64,000 nucleotides of DNA from Nicotiana tabacum (taxonomy: Eukaryota; Streptophyta; Magnoliopsida; Solanales; Solanaceae). Both the position numbers and the translations under genes were made by a program. The notes beneath the pieces were generated by a model. The model was not told where the DNA came from. It did no database searches and saw only the letters and a list, made by a program, of their open reading frames with translations. Below are positions 36,909 to 49,912 of this stretch, one piece after another; the stretch's first letter is position 1, and each line of letters begins with the position of its first letter. The DNA is taken from the NCBI RefSeq assembly GCF_000715075.1, contig NC_134102.1:106590001-106654000 (forward strand). The letters are read 5' to 3'.

Positions 36909-38057
36909 AGAAGCTCCTTACGCGATAGGGTCATAGAGCAATTCAAGAATAGGGAAAAGGTAGGGGACATCTTCTTTATACAATTGAGTTAATTTATCTT
37001 GCTCCTTTTTTCGGGATGCAGGAATTTTGTTTTGGATTGAGCCTGGTTTGTCAGGTGAGAATTTGATAAAATCTCAAGAACAGTGGATACTGGTTTTGGT
37101 ATCTCTTTTTCAATTATTGAGTCAAAGTAATGAAATGCAGTTTGATGACAAGTCATCGCCATTACCATTTGACTGATAAGCTGTTTCAGCCAGTATACAA
37201 TATATTAGGTGAGGATGTGAATTTTCCTCTGCTGCTTTCCAGATGTTATTATTATGCTCGTCGTATACTTGTCATTCCCTTCATAAGTATACTAGCCTCG
37301 ATAAATTTTATCAATTACACATGGATAATGAGGATTATTAAGTCTTTGCAGCTCAAAGGTTTGACCAAAAGTGACAACTATTGGATCAAACGTGTTCTCA
37401 AATTTACACAAGGTAAATGAGGGTCCAACTTATTTGCCAACCAAATTGGAAAGTCTTTAGCTTTCATTGATGTCAAGATTAAGTCCCACCACTAATACAA
37501 CATTGTACTTGATAATCGAAAATTTCTATGAGGCGAAAGAGACCAGATTGAGATGAGAAAACAGCCAAAACGTTAATTAGTATGACTTATCGCAATACTA
37601 AAAAAGTGACTGACATGATGAACAAATAAGACTAGTGAATGCATTTGTCATGAGAATGTGTCAATTCAATAGCATCAAAACAGATTAAGAGTTCCAAAAA
37701 CAATTCAGAAACAGGCAGATAAATTTGGATTATAAATTATGATATCATCTCTTTGAAGGTCTACAATATAGCACGATACTGCACAAGGGCAACAAAATCA
37801 AATTTAAAATTCTTCACATCTAAGTTACAGGACTTGCATGAACATCTGATACATGCCAAACAGTATACAAAAAACATAAGGCAGACAAAAATCCAATAGA
37901 GTTTGATGTCTTTCGTGCATCAGACTTCTGACTAACAGTGGTACAACATGACTATAGGCCTTGCGCATGTTTCAGCGTCTTAGTTTTCTTATATACAATA
38001 AGGGAAGCATTGGCTAACATCTTACTTTGAAACAAAATGATGACCATAAGAAGTTTA
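36909..38057. other. Shared 3' region between convergent BT1 and CesA1
   Basis: About 1.15 kb holds the 3' untranslated regions of both genes. No further gene is supported; the frame at 37130-37420 lies in the likely BT1 3' region. No specific polyadenylation site can be chosen with confidence. Confidence 0.6.
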
Positions 38058-41000
38058 CTAGCAGTTGACGCCACATTGACCTCTTGCAGCAGTCTTTGCA
38101 GCATCTGATGTGAAGGGATCGATGCGCACCCAAAGCAATGAGAATATGGAAGCAAGGAGAACCGCCCAGACAATGACAATGGTAGGAGTACGATTCTGTC
38201 GTCCCAACAAACCTTTGAGGAAAGGGTACAAGTGGACAATGACCCAAATGGCAAAGAATAACTTTCCAAATAGAGGACCCCATGATTGATATCCACTGTT
38301 TATGGCATATGAAACACCAGCCACGATTCCTACAAGGTTCACAATAAGGATTGTTGTTGGAGGAATGAGCAGAGACGTCCATTTGAACACATAAAGCTCC
38401 GCAAAATCTCCATCCTCGTCGGATGCCTTTGACGTGACTGTAAAGTTTGTATCAATCCCAGCAAGCACTTTCAGGAGACCTTGGAAGACTGCAAACAAGT
38501 GAGCCGATGTACCACCAATGACCCAGAACTGTTCATTTCTCCACCAGTCCTCAATACTCACACCACTCCACCTAAGCTCCAATATACCGGTGGCGAAAAT
38601 GGAAAGGAAGAGAAGAATGAACCATATGCCGGCATAGTTGCTTATCTGCAGGTAATTGAGAATCATTTATAAACATACACAATACTTCAGATATATTTGG
38701 AAATATACATGCAGCCAAGGGGATCTAGACCATAACTACGGGCAAGCTTGATCACAAAGGAATAGTATAAATACATCTAGAGGGATGAACACACAATCCC
38801 AGTCAAAGTAAACCTAACCATTACATTAAAATCAGAAGAGCAAAATAGTTCTCAGCAAGAAGACACAGAATATTTGCAACATTGGAAAATATTTGCAAGC
38901 TAAGAGGAGAATTCAAGGAAGAGGAAAAAATTTGTATTATTTACTTTCATTTCCCTATTTTCAACTTTTTGATTCTTTACACTGGTTCCTCCCCACCAAA
39001 CCAGGGAATCAATTCAATAGCTATTGGAGTGCGAAGTTAGTATACTCAGCCTTTTCTAATTGGGCAAGTACTATTTCTGAAACGGGCTAAACTTAACGGC
39101 ATAAAGCAATCTGAAAGGAACTTTTGACTTACCTCAGGAATGATAAATTTTCCCGTCAGAAGACAGATGGCAGGAAGGGTACAGTAGGCAAGCAAAGGTA
39201 AAGATGTGATAGGATAGACAATGGTGTTAATATATGCTATTCTCTCCAGAAGCATCAATCTGCCGCTGTAGCCATACCATATCGGACAATGCCTACTCAA
39301 CAGGATTTCAACAGAACCCAAGGCCCACCGAAGCACCTGGTTTAAACGATCAGAAAGATTGATAGGGGCAGACCCTTTAAATGCTGGCCGAGGAGGCATG
39401 CAATATAAGGAATACCATCCTCGTGCATGCATCTTAAACCCAGTCAAAATATCTTCAGTGACAGATCCATAGATCCACCCAATCTGATAGGGAAAAAAAC
39501 AAAGCTTAATAAGAAGGGCTTTTGTGCCACAATAAAATCGATAAAGTCAAGCCAAACGCACATATAAGAGATAACAGAATGATACTCAGTAGTTCTGTAC
39601 CTCTTTGCCCCATTCAGTCTTGTCCTCGTAGCCACAGCTAATAACATGGATTGCTTCTTTAAGAAGAGTTGCAGGATTAGTGGATGGAGGAATGCCTCCT
39701 TGTTCCATAAAGGTGGCAGCAATAAACACTGGTGATTGACCAAACCGCTTCTCCAAGCTCTTCTGTGACATAAGCAGCGACTTCTCATCATCATATCCTG
39801 CAAATTCAAAGAAAACAGTCAACAAACATCATGATGAAGGTACATATACATCTAGCGACCTCAGCTATGAGACAGGTGACACAGGTTGAGAAGTTTATTG
39901 AATTGTAAAAATTGGTTTCTAATTTTTTTTTTTTTTTTTTTTGTGTGTGTGACAACCATGCGCGTGCACCCGAACTGATTCCACGGGTACATGGTACCTC
40001 TCACAACCATACTGTTAACTTTGTTCATCAAGGTTTGGACAAATGGGAAGGCATCACCTAGTGTTTTTGCCTCCACTGGGATTTGAACCTAAGGCCTCAT
40101 GGTTGTCAACCCACTTTATAGACCACTACACCACACCCTTGAGTGTGGTTAGTTAAGATAATCACACAAGTTAAACTGATTTTTTCAAGTCATACTGCTG
40201 AATGAAGGATCAACGGAGAAATATCATAAAAAGGTTATCTCAGTTTACTTCCCATCCCGCCAGATATCTGATAGAAAGAACCTTAGAATATGTCAACAAC
40301 GGTCAAAAGTTTAAATACTTCTCCAGAAGTAAGATGTTTTAAAATGACACTGTAGAAATTAGAATACGCAATTTACCAGAAGAAGGACGAAGATATTTTA
40401 GAGACATCGATACTAAGGACATACCTTCCACACCTTCTTCAATGTCTTCCATGTTGAAAATAGGGATGGTGGATTCAGTTCTTTTTGCCGCCCTCTTCTT
40501 ATCAATGTATTTCTTGTTTCCGCTCCTTCCCTTCTTCCTTGACCCACAACAGCTCTTTACAATGATGTTTGGCTCCAAATCAGCCTCAGTTAAGACAGGA
40601 TCATACCCATAGAGGGCCTGCCTGTTAAAACAACACCCAGTTCCGACGTACATAGGACCCTGAAGACCATCCAACCCTTTCAAGTTGATCTGCGAAACAC
40701 GAACATGATGAAATGAGCACGCATTGGGACCAATTTAAACATGACTCACATACCAGAGGTGGTTGATAAGCAATCTGGAGAATGTGTATGTGACACTTAC
40801 ATCAAAGAACACAATGTTGCGGTTAGCATATCGATCATGCAAGTCAATGCCATCAAATCGTTGAGGGAACTGAACATAACATGTCTTCTTTCCAAGAACA
40901 GGATCCATGTAGAAACACATAGCTTCTTTAAGTGCTTTGCTGTTGTTGAAGTAGTGATCACAGTCGACATTCAAAATATATGCTCCATTGGTAAGAACAG

Positions 41001-44000
41001 CAGAAACACGAATCTGCAGAAAAATGAAAGATATAGCTTAAATAAAATGAAACATCAGACAAGCAAAAATATCAGATGGCATAAGAAGAACAACATGATC
41101 AGTATGTTAAGCGACATTCTGCGTCACAGCAACCATGGGGTGTATAAGAAACAACTGTTCAACTTGACAGCATGCTCAATAAAAATGGAATATCGCTTGT
41201 TGTGATTATCAGTGGCCTACCAAAGCATTCATAGCTCCAGCTTTCTTGTGGTGCTGAAAACCTGGTCGCTTCTCACGAGAAACATAAACCAGACGAGGAA
41301 GTTCATTTCCATCAGTATCAAGACCCCCGCTGTGCCCCAAAAAGACCTATCATCCAATCCGAAGCAAATAATTAAAAATAGGACAAGGTGAATAGTACAT
41401 GAACTCTGACATAAATTAGAGACATAAAGAGGACCTGGATCATTCCTGGATGATCCCTAGGGTTATTTCCAGGCCAAGGTGTTCCATCTTGCATTGTCCA
41501 ACCTTCTTCGGGCATCTTTTGTGCTTTCGCAACAAGGATATTGATCCGTATTTTAAATTCTTCATATTCCCTCTGCACCGTCAAAATTGTCAGATTATTA
41601 TTATTGTTTTCATTGGTGTAAAGGTTCAAGCATTATTTCAGAGAAAAAAGAATTTCGGCAGTGGTATCAACATAAATACTAATCATGGAGGGGCCTGAGG
41701 TTCCAAACTCGCACAACTTTGCGAATGATTTATTGTGAATTACTATGCAGCTAACCAACAAACGTTCAGGTTAAAGTAATCTCCACAACTACTTGTCCCG
41801 AAAAAAGATGAATGCATTAACTCAGCCATCCAAAATCCTATAAAAAATGATTGAATTTACCTAATGGAGCATTTGCTGAAATAAAACTAAACTACCATCA
41901 AAAGCCTATTTCTAAAATGTGATGCCTAATACCAATACCATAAAGTAAATGAGATGCACACAGTCCCCATTGCTAAATTGAAAACATTTAAAATTTTATG
42001 TATACCTTCATTGCCCTGCGCTCTTTCACAAAAGAAGGCTGAACCTTGTCCTTCAAATAATCTATCTTTTGAGCAAAATAAAATTCAGGTGCCCGAGGCT
42101 CAATATTGAACTTCTTGCAGAAGGGAACCCATTTCCTAGCAAATTCAGCGGTCTCAGAAAGGGCTTCAAATGTTAGCATTGCTGAACCATCATCTGAAAC
42201 ATAGCAGGAGACCTTGTCGACAGCATAATCCACAGCAAGAATGGACAACACCGTGTTAGCAGTAATGAGTGGAGGTTCTTTCATGGGATCCACTGTACTG
42301 ACGAAAACATCAACAGGTGCAAGCTGCGAAGGCTCCCCTTCTCTATCATATCTGAAAAATCAAGAAAGAATTTCAAGACCTTAAACTACACTACATGGAT
42401 ATGAAATCTAGTATTTATCCTAAAAGGATGCAAAGGATTCGAAACCTTCACTAATCAAAAAGTTTCTGGCCTAAGAGTATCTTAGCAACTAACCTCACGG
42501 CCAGCCTGTCAAGGAATGTCTCACGATTGATCGGTGACCATTTTGGAAACTGATCGAGAAGCCAGGACAAGGCAAACCAAACCTCACATATAACTGACAC
42601 TAGCCACAGAGGATACGCATCATTCACTGGATGAGTTAGCCGGTATTGCAAGAAAAAGCCCAAGATGATCAACCGCAAAATGATTACAACCCGATATGGG
42701 GTAAGGTGGGATGAAGGGATAGGCACCACGCGGCTCAGAGGCTGGCGAGCATCATCAGCCCTGTCAATGAGAAAACCAGTAAGTATAATAGATTTGAGCA
42801 TCTTATTTTCATGCAGCATTCTGAACAAAGATGAAACAATAGGAAAACTGTATTAGATAACCAATAAAGATTGACTATTAAACAAAGAACAGTTACAGTA
42901 CAATAGAAACGAAATTTTTTTCTAACTTTTCACATCCCAAACTAAGTAATGCAAGATTTTAGCAGTGAGGGTGAGATGTATATCAGTGCTGAAGTAAACA
43001 GAAATCTTAACAGACTCAAAATAGCTCATAGTATAAATCTTTCCTACAAAACGAGTGAAAGTTTGACTCGGTCAACTATCATATATCGTATTGTTCCCTA
43101 AAAAAATTCCATTTATACAATAAGATGCTCACATTTGCAGTTCTTCTCCATTTGATCCTGTCCCTTCAATATCTCCCCCTTTCCCTTCTGTGTATCTGCT
43201 TGACGTTTGCACCATATTTTTCTCCTGTTTTAGTTTCCAGCCCTCTACCCTCTCCTTCCAGTCAACACTTCCAAGCCCATAAGAATTCAAGTCCTTTGAG
43301 GGGTCCACAATTCTTACAGGAACTGCAAAAAGAATATGAAATAATCAGAAGTTAAAAAGGAAGAACAAAAGTATTTAAATACACGATTACAGTTATCAAA
43401 AGAATATATTCAAATAGGCCTGTACCGGGCTGCCTTGGATCAACATAAGACAGGGATGCATGCTTATCTCCAGGGCCCAAGGGTCCTGACATACTTCTTA
43501 CAGATTGCGTATCAGTCATGGACCTAGGAATCTCACCAGAAACCTAAGATAAGCAGAAAGAATTTGTTAGCAGAAAAAGTAAAAGTTACTATTTACCGAT
43601 AAGAAAAAAATCCAATCAACTGCGCTTCAATCCCATATAGGGATGCAACACGAGGACTTCATATGAGGTTCTTTTACAACAGACTAATGAAACAAAAATA
43701 CAGACAAAGTAACAAGAATGACAACGCAAGCACATCTATTACTCACTTGCTGCCCGTTAGTGAGAAGAGGGATTGGTTGCTGAGATTCATGTCTAGAGGA
43801 TGAAGAAAGACCAGCATCTTCACCCTGCCATTGCTGTCTGGCTTTGCTGTTTCCTTGAGCATAATTGAACTCATTGTCAATGTCATCAACATCTTCCTCA
43901 TCATCATCTCCATCTACTCGTGGACTCCCTAATACATGGACCAACAAGCAATGATTTAGTCTCAAAAGCTCAGTTTTGAAACAAAAATGAAACTTAAGGA

Positions 44001-45736
44001 AAAAAGATGTCAAAACTCACCCATGTGCCTCTTGTATCTGGTCTTGCATTGAGGACATGATTGATTTCCATCTTTGCGCTCATACTCATAACAAGCCCGG
44101 CAAACAGGAAAGGCACACTCATTACAGGCAACGAATAGATCACCACTAGCAGTCAACCCAACGGTATCACCACAAATTTGGCATATTTGACTATCGAGAG
44201 GCTTCAAGGGCTTCGGCTGCACCGTATTGTTCACTTTAATTAACAGGAATTTAGATGAACCAACAGATACGCACAAACTTACTCAAGCTTCAATCTAGAA
44301 AAGTGCATGACAGTTAGAAGCAGAGGGGGGCCATTACTCATTTGGAAGGAGGGTATAGGAAATTAAAGTGAATTCACCCGTTTCAGCAAGAAATTCCTTT
44401 TCAAGTAAACAAAACATTAATTTTTATTTTTTTTTAAAAGTACGAACATTAGTTGCTCCTTTCAAAGGTGATAATTCATTATTTAGTAATCATTTTTGCT
44501 TTTTGCCCTGAAAATTTTGCCTCCTTATATTTGTCAATAAAAGTAATTCTGAGAAATTGCACCTGAGTCCATCCAAGAAAGAAGTGAATGGATGAAATGT
44601 GCAGCTCTAAACCAAACATATAACCAATACTCCTATTTTGTTTGATAATCGAGTGCCAAACACATAAGAAAAATATAAGAAATAACTCATAATCATAGTC
44701 TTGAATTGAATATGTGGATCTAACAGAAGTTCAAAAATTGAAGATCTTTTTCCAAAAGCAACCATCAAATTACTACGTTAGAATGACACAAGAATTGACA
44801 GCAATGGGCAAACCGCTGAGATCTGTTGTACCAAAGAATTACATCTTTAAAGAACAGAATCCAGACCAAATAAACATCAAGTTCATATATGAACGGGAAA
44901 AAAACTGTCAAAATAACATGTATATTGTAGAGTCAATACTGTCAACATAAAAATCACATCCAAAAGAAAGCAATATGTAGAAGCATATCAAGAAATTAAA
45001 AACAATATTAACATCGATCTATTTCCAAGTCCATGAGAAAAAACCCAGTCTTGGACTAATAACTCAATCTACTTCCAAGTCTTCATAAGACCTAAAGCAA
45101 AATACAAACTTCAACCAAATTTACAGACCCAGGTGCTTAAAATAACTAAATCCACCACTTTGAAATCCAAATTAGTGACAAGATCAAAACTTAATCAGAA
45201 GTCTCAATACCACACTATCACACAGAGTCAGATCTAAGAACCCACATTGAATTAAAAACTGAAACACAAGGCTAAAGAACTCATTCCACTTCAATCAAGA
45301 CCTGATGCAGAGCACAAACTTCAAGCAAATTTACAACCCGAAATGCTCAAAACGAACTAAATTGGGCACTTATAAGTCCAGATTAATGAAAAGATTCAAA
45401 CTTTATGATAAATCTCACTAAACTTGAACACTTAAAGTCCTAATGATGAAAATATTCAAACTTTATCAGAAAATCTTACTAAACTTGAACACTTAAGTCC
45501 AGGTTGATAAAAAGATCCACACTTTATCAGATATCTCACTATCAGATTATCACCAATCAGATCGAAGCACCAACATTGAATTAAAAATTGAATTAAAAAA
45601 GAGAATTTTTATTTTAGGAGTGATAAATCACAAGGGTAATATTCAAGAACCATACCCCACTATCAGAATCATGGCGAATCCGAACCAATTCATTCCTCTT
45701 GTGAGATCCAGCTACCATACCAGCACTTGCCTCCAT
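38058..45736 (-). CDS. CesA1: Cellulose synthase catalytic subunit, CesA1 class
   Basis: Fourteen exons on the minus strand: 45736-45656, 44216-44021, 43928-43747, 43543-43426, 43322-43133, 42760-42494, 42351-42006, 41572-41435, 41346-41221, 41013-40801, 40689-40425, 39797-39601, 39483-39133, 38645-38058. All junctions are GT-AG and phases agree, giving 1085 residues. The product is the glycosyltransferase that polymerises UDP-glucose into beta-1,4-glucan in plasma-membrane rosettes. An N-terminal RING-like zinc finger starts at C39 and has eight cysteines. Two membrane spans come before the catalytic loop and about six after. Catalytic motifs are intact: DDG 398-400, DCD 565-567, TED 782-784, QVLRW 822-826. 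The start MEASAG and the insert [15 protein letters not shown] are hallmarks of the CesA1 class, which builds primary walls. The position before V389 is Ala where CesAs normally have Pro. Confidence 0.96.
39900..40137 (-). mobile_element. SINE in CesA1 intron 11
   Basis: On the minus strand the element begins GGGTGTGGTGTAGTGGTCTA (A-box region), has a B box GGTTCAAATCC, and ends in a short GT/CA run and a long A tail (seen as a T run at 39920-39942). This is the structure of tRNA-derived SINEs, probably of the TS/SolS type known in tobacco. It lies in the same direction as CesA1, between exons 11 and 12, well away from the splice sites. Confidence 0.8.
44217..45655 (-). other. CesA1 intron 1
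   Basis: 1.44 kb, the largest intron of the gene, placed after codon 27. It contains about three imperfect units of 65-70 bp near 45386-45540, built on 'ctaaacttgaacacttaa'. No gene lies within; the frame at 44714-44950 is not conserved-looking. Long first introns often carry enhancing signals, but none is identifiable here. Confidence 0.8.
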
Positions 45737-46377
45737 TATTCTTTCCTCAAGAAACAGAGGGGTACTACAACTATAGCACAATTTACACCCCCACTACAGC
45801 TTGATGAATCTTGATTCACTTTGGGGTATTGAACAGATTAGCAGAACAGAAAAAGGGGTTATGGAAATGTGAATTAGCAGCGCATTTTCTTAGCTTCTTT
45901 AGCCAAAATCAACTGGCCATCACTGTCTGCACCCCCTCTACTTCTCCTTCCTTGTGTGGTATGCTGTCTTTTTATCATTTCCTCGGGAAATTTTGTTTTT
46001 ATTCAATTAACTATTTTTTAATATTCATTATTAGGATTTTTAACTGGCTTGACCGGTTACCAGGAATCAGCTTTAGATAGCTGGCTGATTCTAAAGTCTA
46101 AACAGAAAGTTAATAAAATGTGGAGTTTTTCTTTCACATTTTTACTATTTCGAATATAGAGTGACTTCTAACTTGAACTATTTATTCGGTTTTAATTCAT
46201 TTGTTTTATTTCCCTTTCCAATATGTTCTTAAAAGAATATTGTTTTTTATATTTTATAAATTTAAAGTTTTAAAATTTTTATTTTATCATTAATGACACT
46301 CTCATGTAAGAATAATATTTTATATTTAAGATCACAAGATTCAAAGAAAATTTTGGTATGTTATAGGTATATTTAGT
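45737..46377. other. CesA1 5' untranslated and promoter region
   Basis: Upstream of the CesA1 start on the minus strand. The first 200 bases are mixed in composition, as expected for a leader. Beyond about 46000 the DNA is AT-rich. No TATA box can be assigned with confidence. The region ends at the MITE boundary at 46378, so only about 640 bases separate the start codon from repeats. Confidence 0.5.
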
Positions 46378-46599
46378 GGGCGTTTGGACATAATAATTGT
46401 GAAATTTTGGGAAAAAGTAAAAACAAAATTCAAGTAAAAATGGTATTTAAAAATTATAGTTGTGTTTGGACATGAATATAATTTGGAGCTGTTTTTGAAT
46501 TTTTGTGAGTGATTTGAAGTTAAAATTTTGATTTTTTTTTTGTGGAGTTTTTAAAAATTTCAAAAAATTCTGAAATTCAATTTCAAGTGAGGGAAAAAG

Positions 46600-48125
46600 G
46601 TGGGGAGAAGAAGTTATTCCGGCTGGCCAAGGCGAGAGAGAAGGGCTCGGGATTTGGATCAAGTGAGATGCATCAAGGACGGCGATGGTAGAGTATTGAT
46701 GGAAGATGCCCAGATTAAGAGGAGAAGTAGACTTACTTTCATAAACTTCTGAATGAAGAAGGGGATCGGAATATTGTGCTAGGTGAACTGGAGCATTCCG
46801 AAAGTCACCGTGACTTTGGGTACTGCAGGCGTATCGAGGTTGAAGAGGTCGTGAGAGCTATGCGTAAGATGAGTAGGGGCAGAGCGACCGGGTCAAACGG
46901 AATTCCGGTTGAATTTTGGAAGTGTGTGGGTAGAGCATGTTTGAAGTGGCTAACTGGATTATTTAATATTATTTTTAGGGCGAAGAGGATGCCTGATGAG
47001 TGGAGATGGAGTACAGTGGTTCCCTTGTATAAGAACAAAGGTGATATCCAGAGTTGTAACAATTATAGGGGTATCAAATTACTAAGCCATACCATGAAAA
47101 TTTGGGAGAGGGTGATTGAAGCGAGGGTGAGGATGGCGATGTCTATACCCGACAACCAGTTCGGGTTCATGCTGGGTCGTTCTACTATAAAAGCTATACA
47201 CCTTGTTAGGACGTTGGTGGAACAGTACAAAGAGAGGAAGAAGGATATGGACATGGTGTTTATTGACCTTGAGAAATCGTATGACAAGGTTCCTAGAGAA
47301 GTTCTCTGGAGATGCTTGGAGGCAAAATGTGTGTCGGCTGCCTACATTAGGGCGATTAAGGACATGTATGATGGGGCTAAGACTCGGGTTAAGACAGTAG
47401 GAGGCGACTCTGAGTATTTTCCGGTTGTTATGGGGTTCCACCAAGGTTTTGCGCTCAATCCGTTCTTATTTGCCCTGGTGATGGACGCGTGAACACACCA
47501 TATTCAAGGGGAGCTGCCATGGTGTATGCTATTCGCTGATGACATAGTTCTCATTGATGAGTCCCGAGCCGGTGTTAACGATAGGCTGGAGGTTTGGAGA
47601 TAGGCTCTTGAGTCTAAGAGTTTCAAGCTGAGCAGGACGAAGACGAAATACTTGGAGTGTAAGTTTAGCGTTGAGCCGAGGGAAGTGGGCGTAGATGTGA
47701 GGCTTGAATCACAGGTCATCCCAAGTAGAGGCAGTTTCAAGTACCTTGGGTCGGTTATCCAGGGGGAGATTGACGAGGATATCACACACCGTATTGGAGT
47801 GGGACAGATAAAGTGGAGGTTAGCATCTGGAGTCCTGTGTGACAAGATATGTCACCGATACTCAAAGGTAAGTTCTATAAAGCGGTAGTTAGACCGGCCA
47901 TGATGTATGGGGCTGAGTTTTGGCTTGTTAAGAACTCACTTATCCAGAAGATGAGAGTAGCAGAAATAAGGATGTTGAGGTGGATGTGCGGGCATACTAG
48001 GATGGATAAGATTAGGAATGATGATATTCGGGAGTAGGTGGGTGTGGATCCCATTGATGACAAGATGCGGGAAGTGAGGCTCAGATGATTCGATCATGTA
48101 CAGAGGAGAAGCCCAGATGCTCCGG
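46600..48125 (+). pseudogene. RTE LINE reverse transcriptase, degenerate
   Basis: 46776-47489 is a 238-residue frame with the LINE RT segments [43 protein letters not shown] and [21 protein letters not shown] at 47490-47492 ends it. The same frame continues with the catalytic FADD at about 47532-47543, a stop near 47603, and FKYLGSVIQ. After a frameshift near 47870, [19 protein letters not shown] and MLRWMCGHTRMDKIRN follow. Further stops lie near 48035 and 48087. No activity is expected. Confidence 0.85.
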
Positions 48126-49781
48126 TAAAAACATTCGAGGACGAATGTTCCCAAGGGGGGAATGATGTTACACCCTATATTTTCGTACGTAAAAGTGCAT
48201 CGTGAGCAAACTAATGTAGGACCAAAAATGAGATCATCTTTGAAAATATATAAAGTAAGTTAATCATGTTACCTCAGAGGTTAAAAATATTAAAGATCAT
48301 GAACAACGAGTACAAAGAGGGTTGGAAGGTTCAAAAGCTAAAGGAATTGAAGAAAATAATGTTTCGTCGAAAGTCGACAAGTTGAGAATGTTATAACATG
48401 TACTTTTGGGGTGAGACTAGGGTGCTTAACATGATAAGGAGGTTATGTTATGAGTTATGTTAGTCGTATGATAGTCGTGTGTTATGTTTTGAAGTCAATC
48501 GAGTGGTGGAACAAAAGTCGATGAAAGTCATCACAAGTTACGTTCATAAGTTTTACTGAAACGTTCGGTCAAATGTAACTACAATTTTCTCCCAATATAC
48601 TTAGAGTTATGGGGTGTTCCACCCATTAAATTGAATGTCTATGAGTCTATTTTCTAACACATTAATCCGTTTGTCAATATGATATCGGAGTAGAGAGATA
48701 TGGATATTTTTGCAAGACTGCAGAAACTGTCACCTACTTGCTTAAATGAGAGTCCAAAAATGGGCCATTTCGGGTCATCCAAAAATGTGCCAGTTCGGGT
48801 CGTCTAAAGAGGACTTTTTAAAGGCCTATCTCCTTCATATATTAGACTGATAATAAGGCATAATAACCAGACATAAGCTCTGCAAAAATTCTCCCAAAAA
48901 TTCCCTACAAACCCCAATTGATTTTCTCTCCCTTTCAAGTTCTAATTGGAGGTAAAACCTAGAGTTTGAAGAACCAAGATAGGAGCTGAGTTATCCAACA
49001 AATAAGGTAAGTTTACTGCTCTCTTTCATCCATTTTATTCTGCTGTAAAAGCATGGTAAGTCGTTCTATATTTGTAAGAACTCACGGGACGGTGATCGGA
49101 AGCCGTGAGTTCGAGTTATTCACTTGTAGCGGACTGTTTTGTGTTGCTGACGGGTTGCATATTTTACTACTGTTTTGTGGAGTTTAGGAGGAGGAAGGGT
49201 GTGAAGAAACACCACATAAATTCAGGATGGTGGGCTGGTCGTTCGTTGTAACATTTTTGAGCTGTTTGACACTACTACAGTGGTCATTTTATGTATGAAG
49301 AGATTCGGGTGTGTTGGGCTATTTTGTAGTATTTTGTGGTGTATATAAGGTTGGAAAATAATATATATACGTTGTTATTGTTGCGTTCTTGTGTTGTTGG
49401 TGTTATCTTGAATTTGGAGGAAGTAAGGATTATAGGGGAGATGTTGCCCGTTTTAATACAAAATAAGCTTGTCGTTCGTTGTGCGATAGTTGTACCTATC
49501 GTAACTTAATGATAGTATTATTATCGTTATTGTAGATTAAGGTGTGAAGAGGCGAGTTCAATTTGGTGATTGGAAAGATTGTGATAAGGTATGTTAAGGC
49601 TAAACCTTTCCTTCATTTTGGCATGATCCCGTAACTATATATGTTTGACAACGAGACATAAAGAGAAGTTCGTATTCATGAATTTATTCACATTATCCTA
49701 ATCTCAGAAGTTACAGTATTCTCCCCTATCGGGACTTTATATCCAGTTAAGTATTGTTTTCTTTCAGTCAAGAGAGCAGAG

Positions 49782-49894
<113 letters not shown>

Positions 49895-49912
49895 ATATGT
49901 ACTATAGATGCA

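Noticed and set aside
38058..38645. CesA3 assignment, first suspected from the C-terminal QCGVNC
   Set aside because: The N-terminus MEASAG and the [15 protein letters not shown] insert match the CesA1 class, and the neighbouring BT1 gene supports this.
40741..41205. 154-codon + strand frame
   Set aside because: It lies opposite CesA1 exon 10 and adjoining introns. It is a shadow of conserved coding sequence.
46776..48037. Host reverse-transcriptase-like gene
   Set aside because: Motifs are those of RTE LINEs, the copy is 5'-truncated with stops and a frameshift, and its 3' end with a GTT run lies at 53596-54065.
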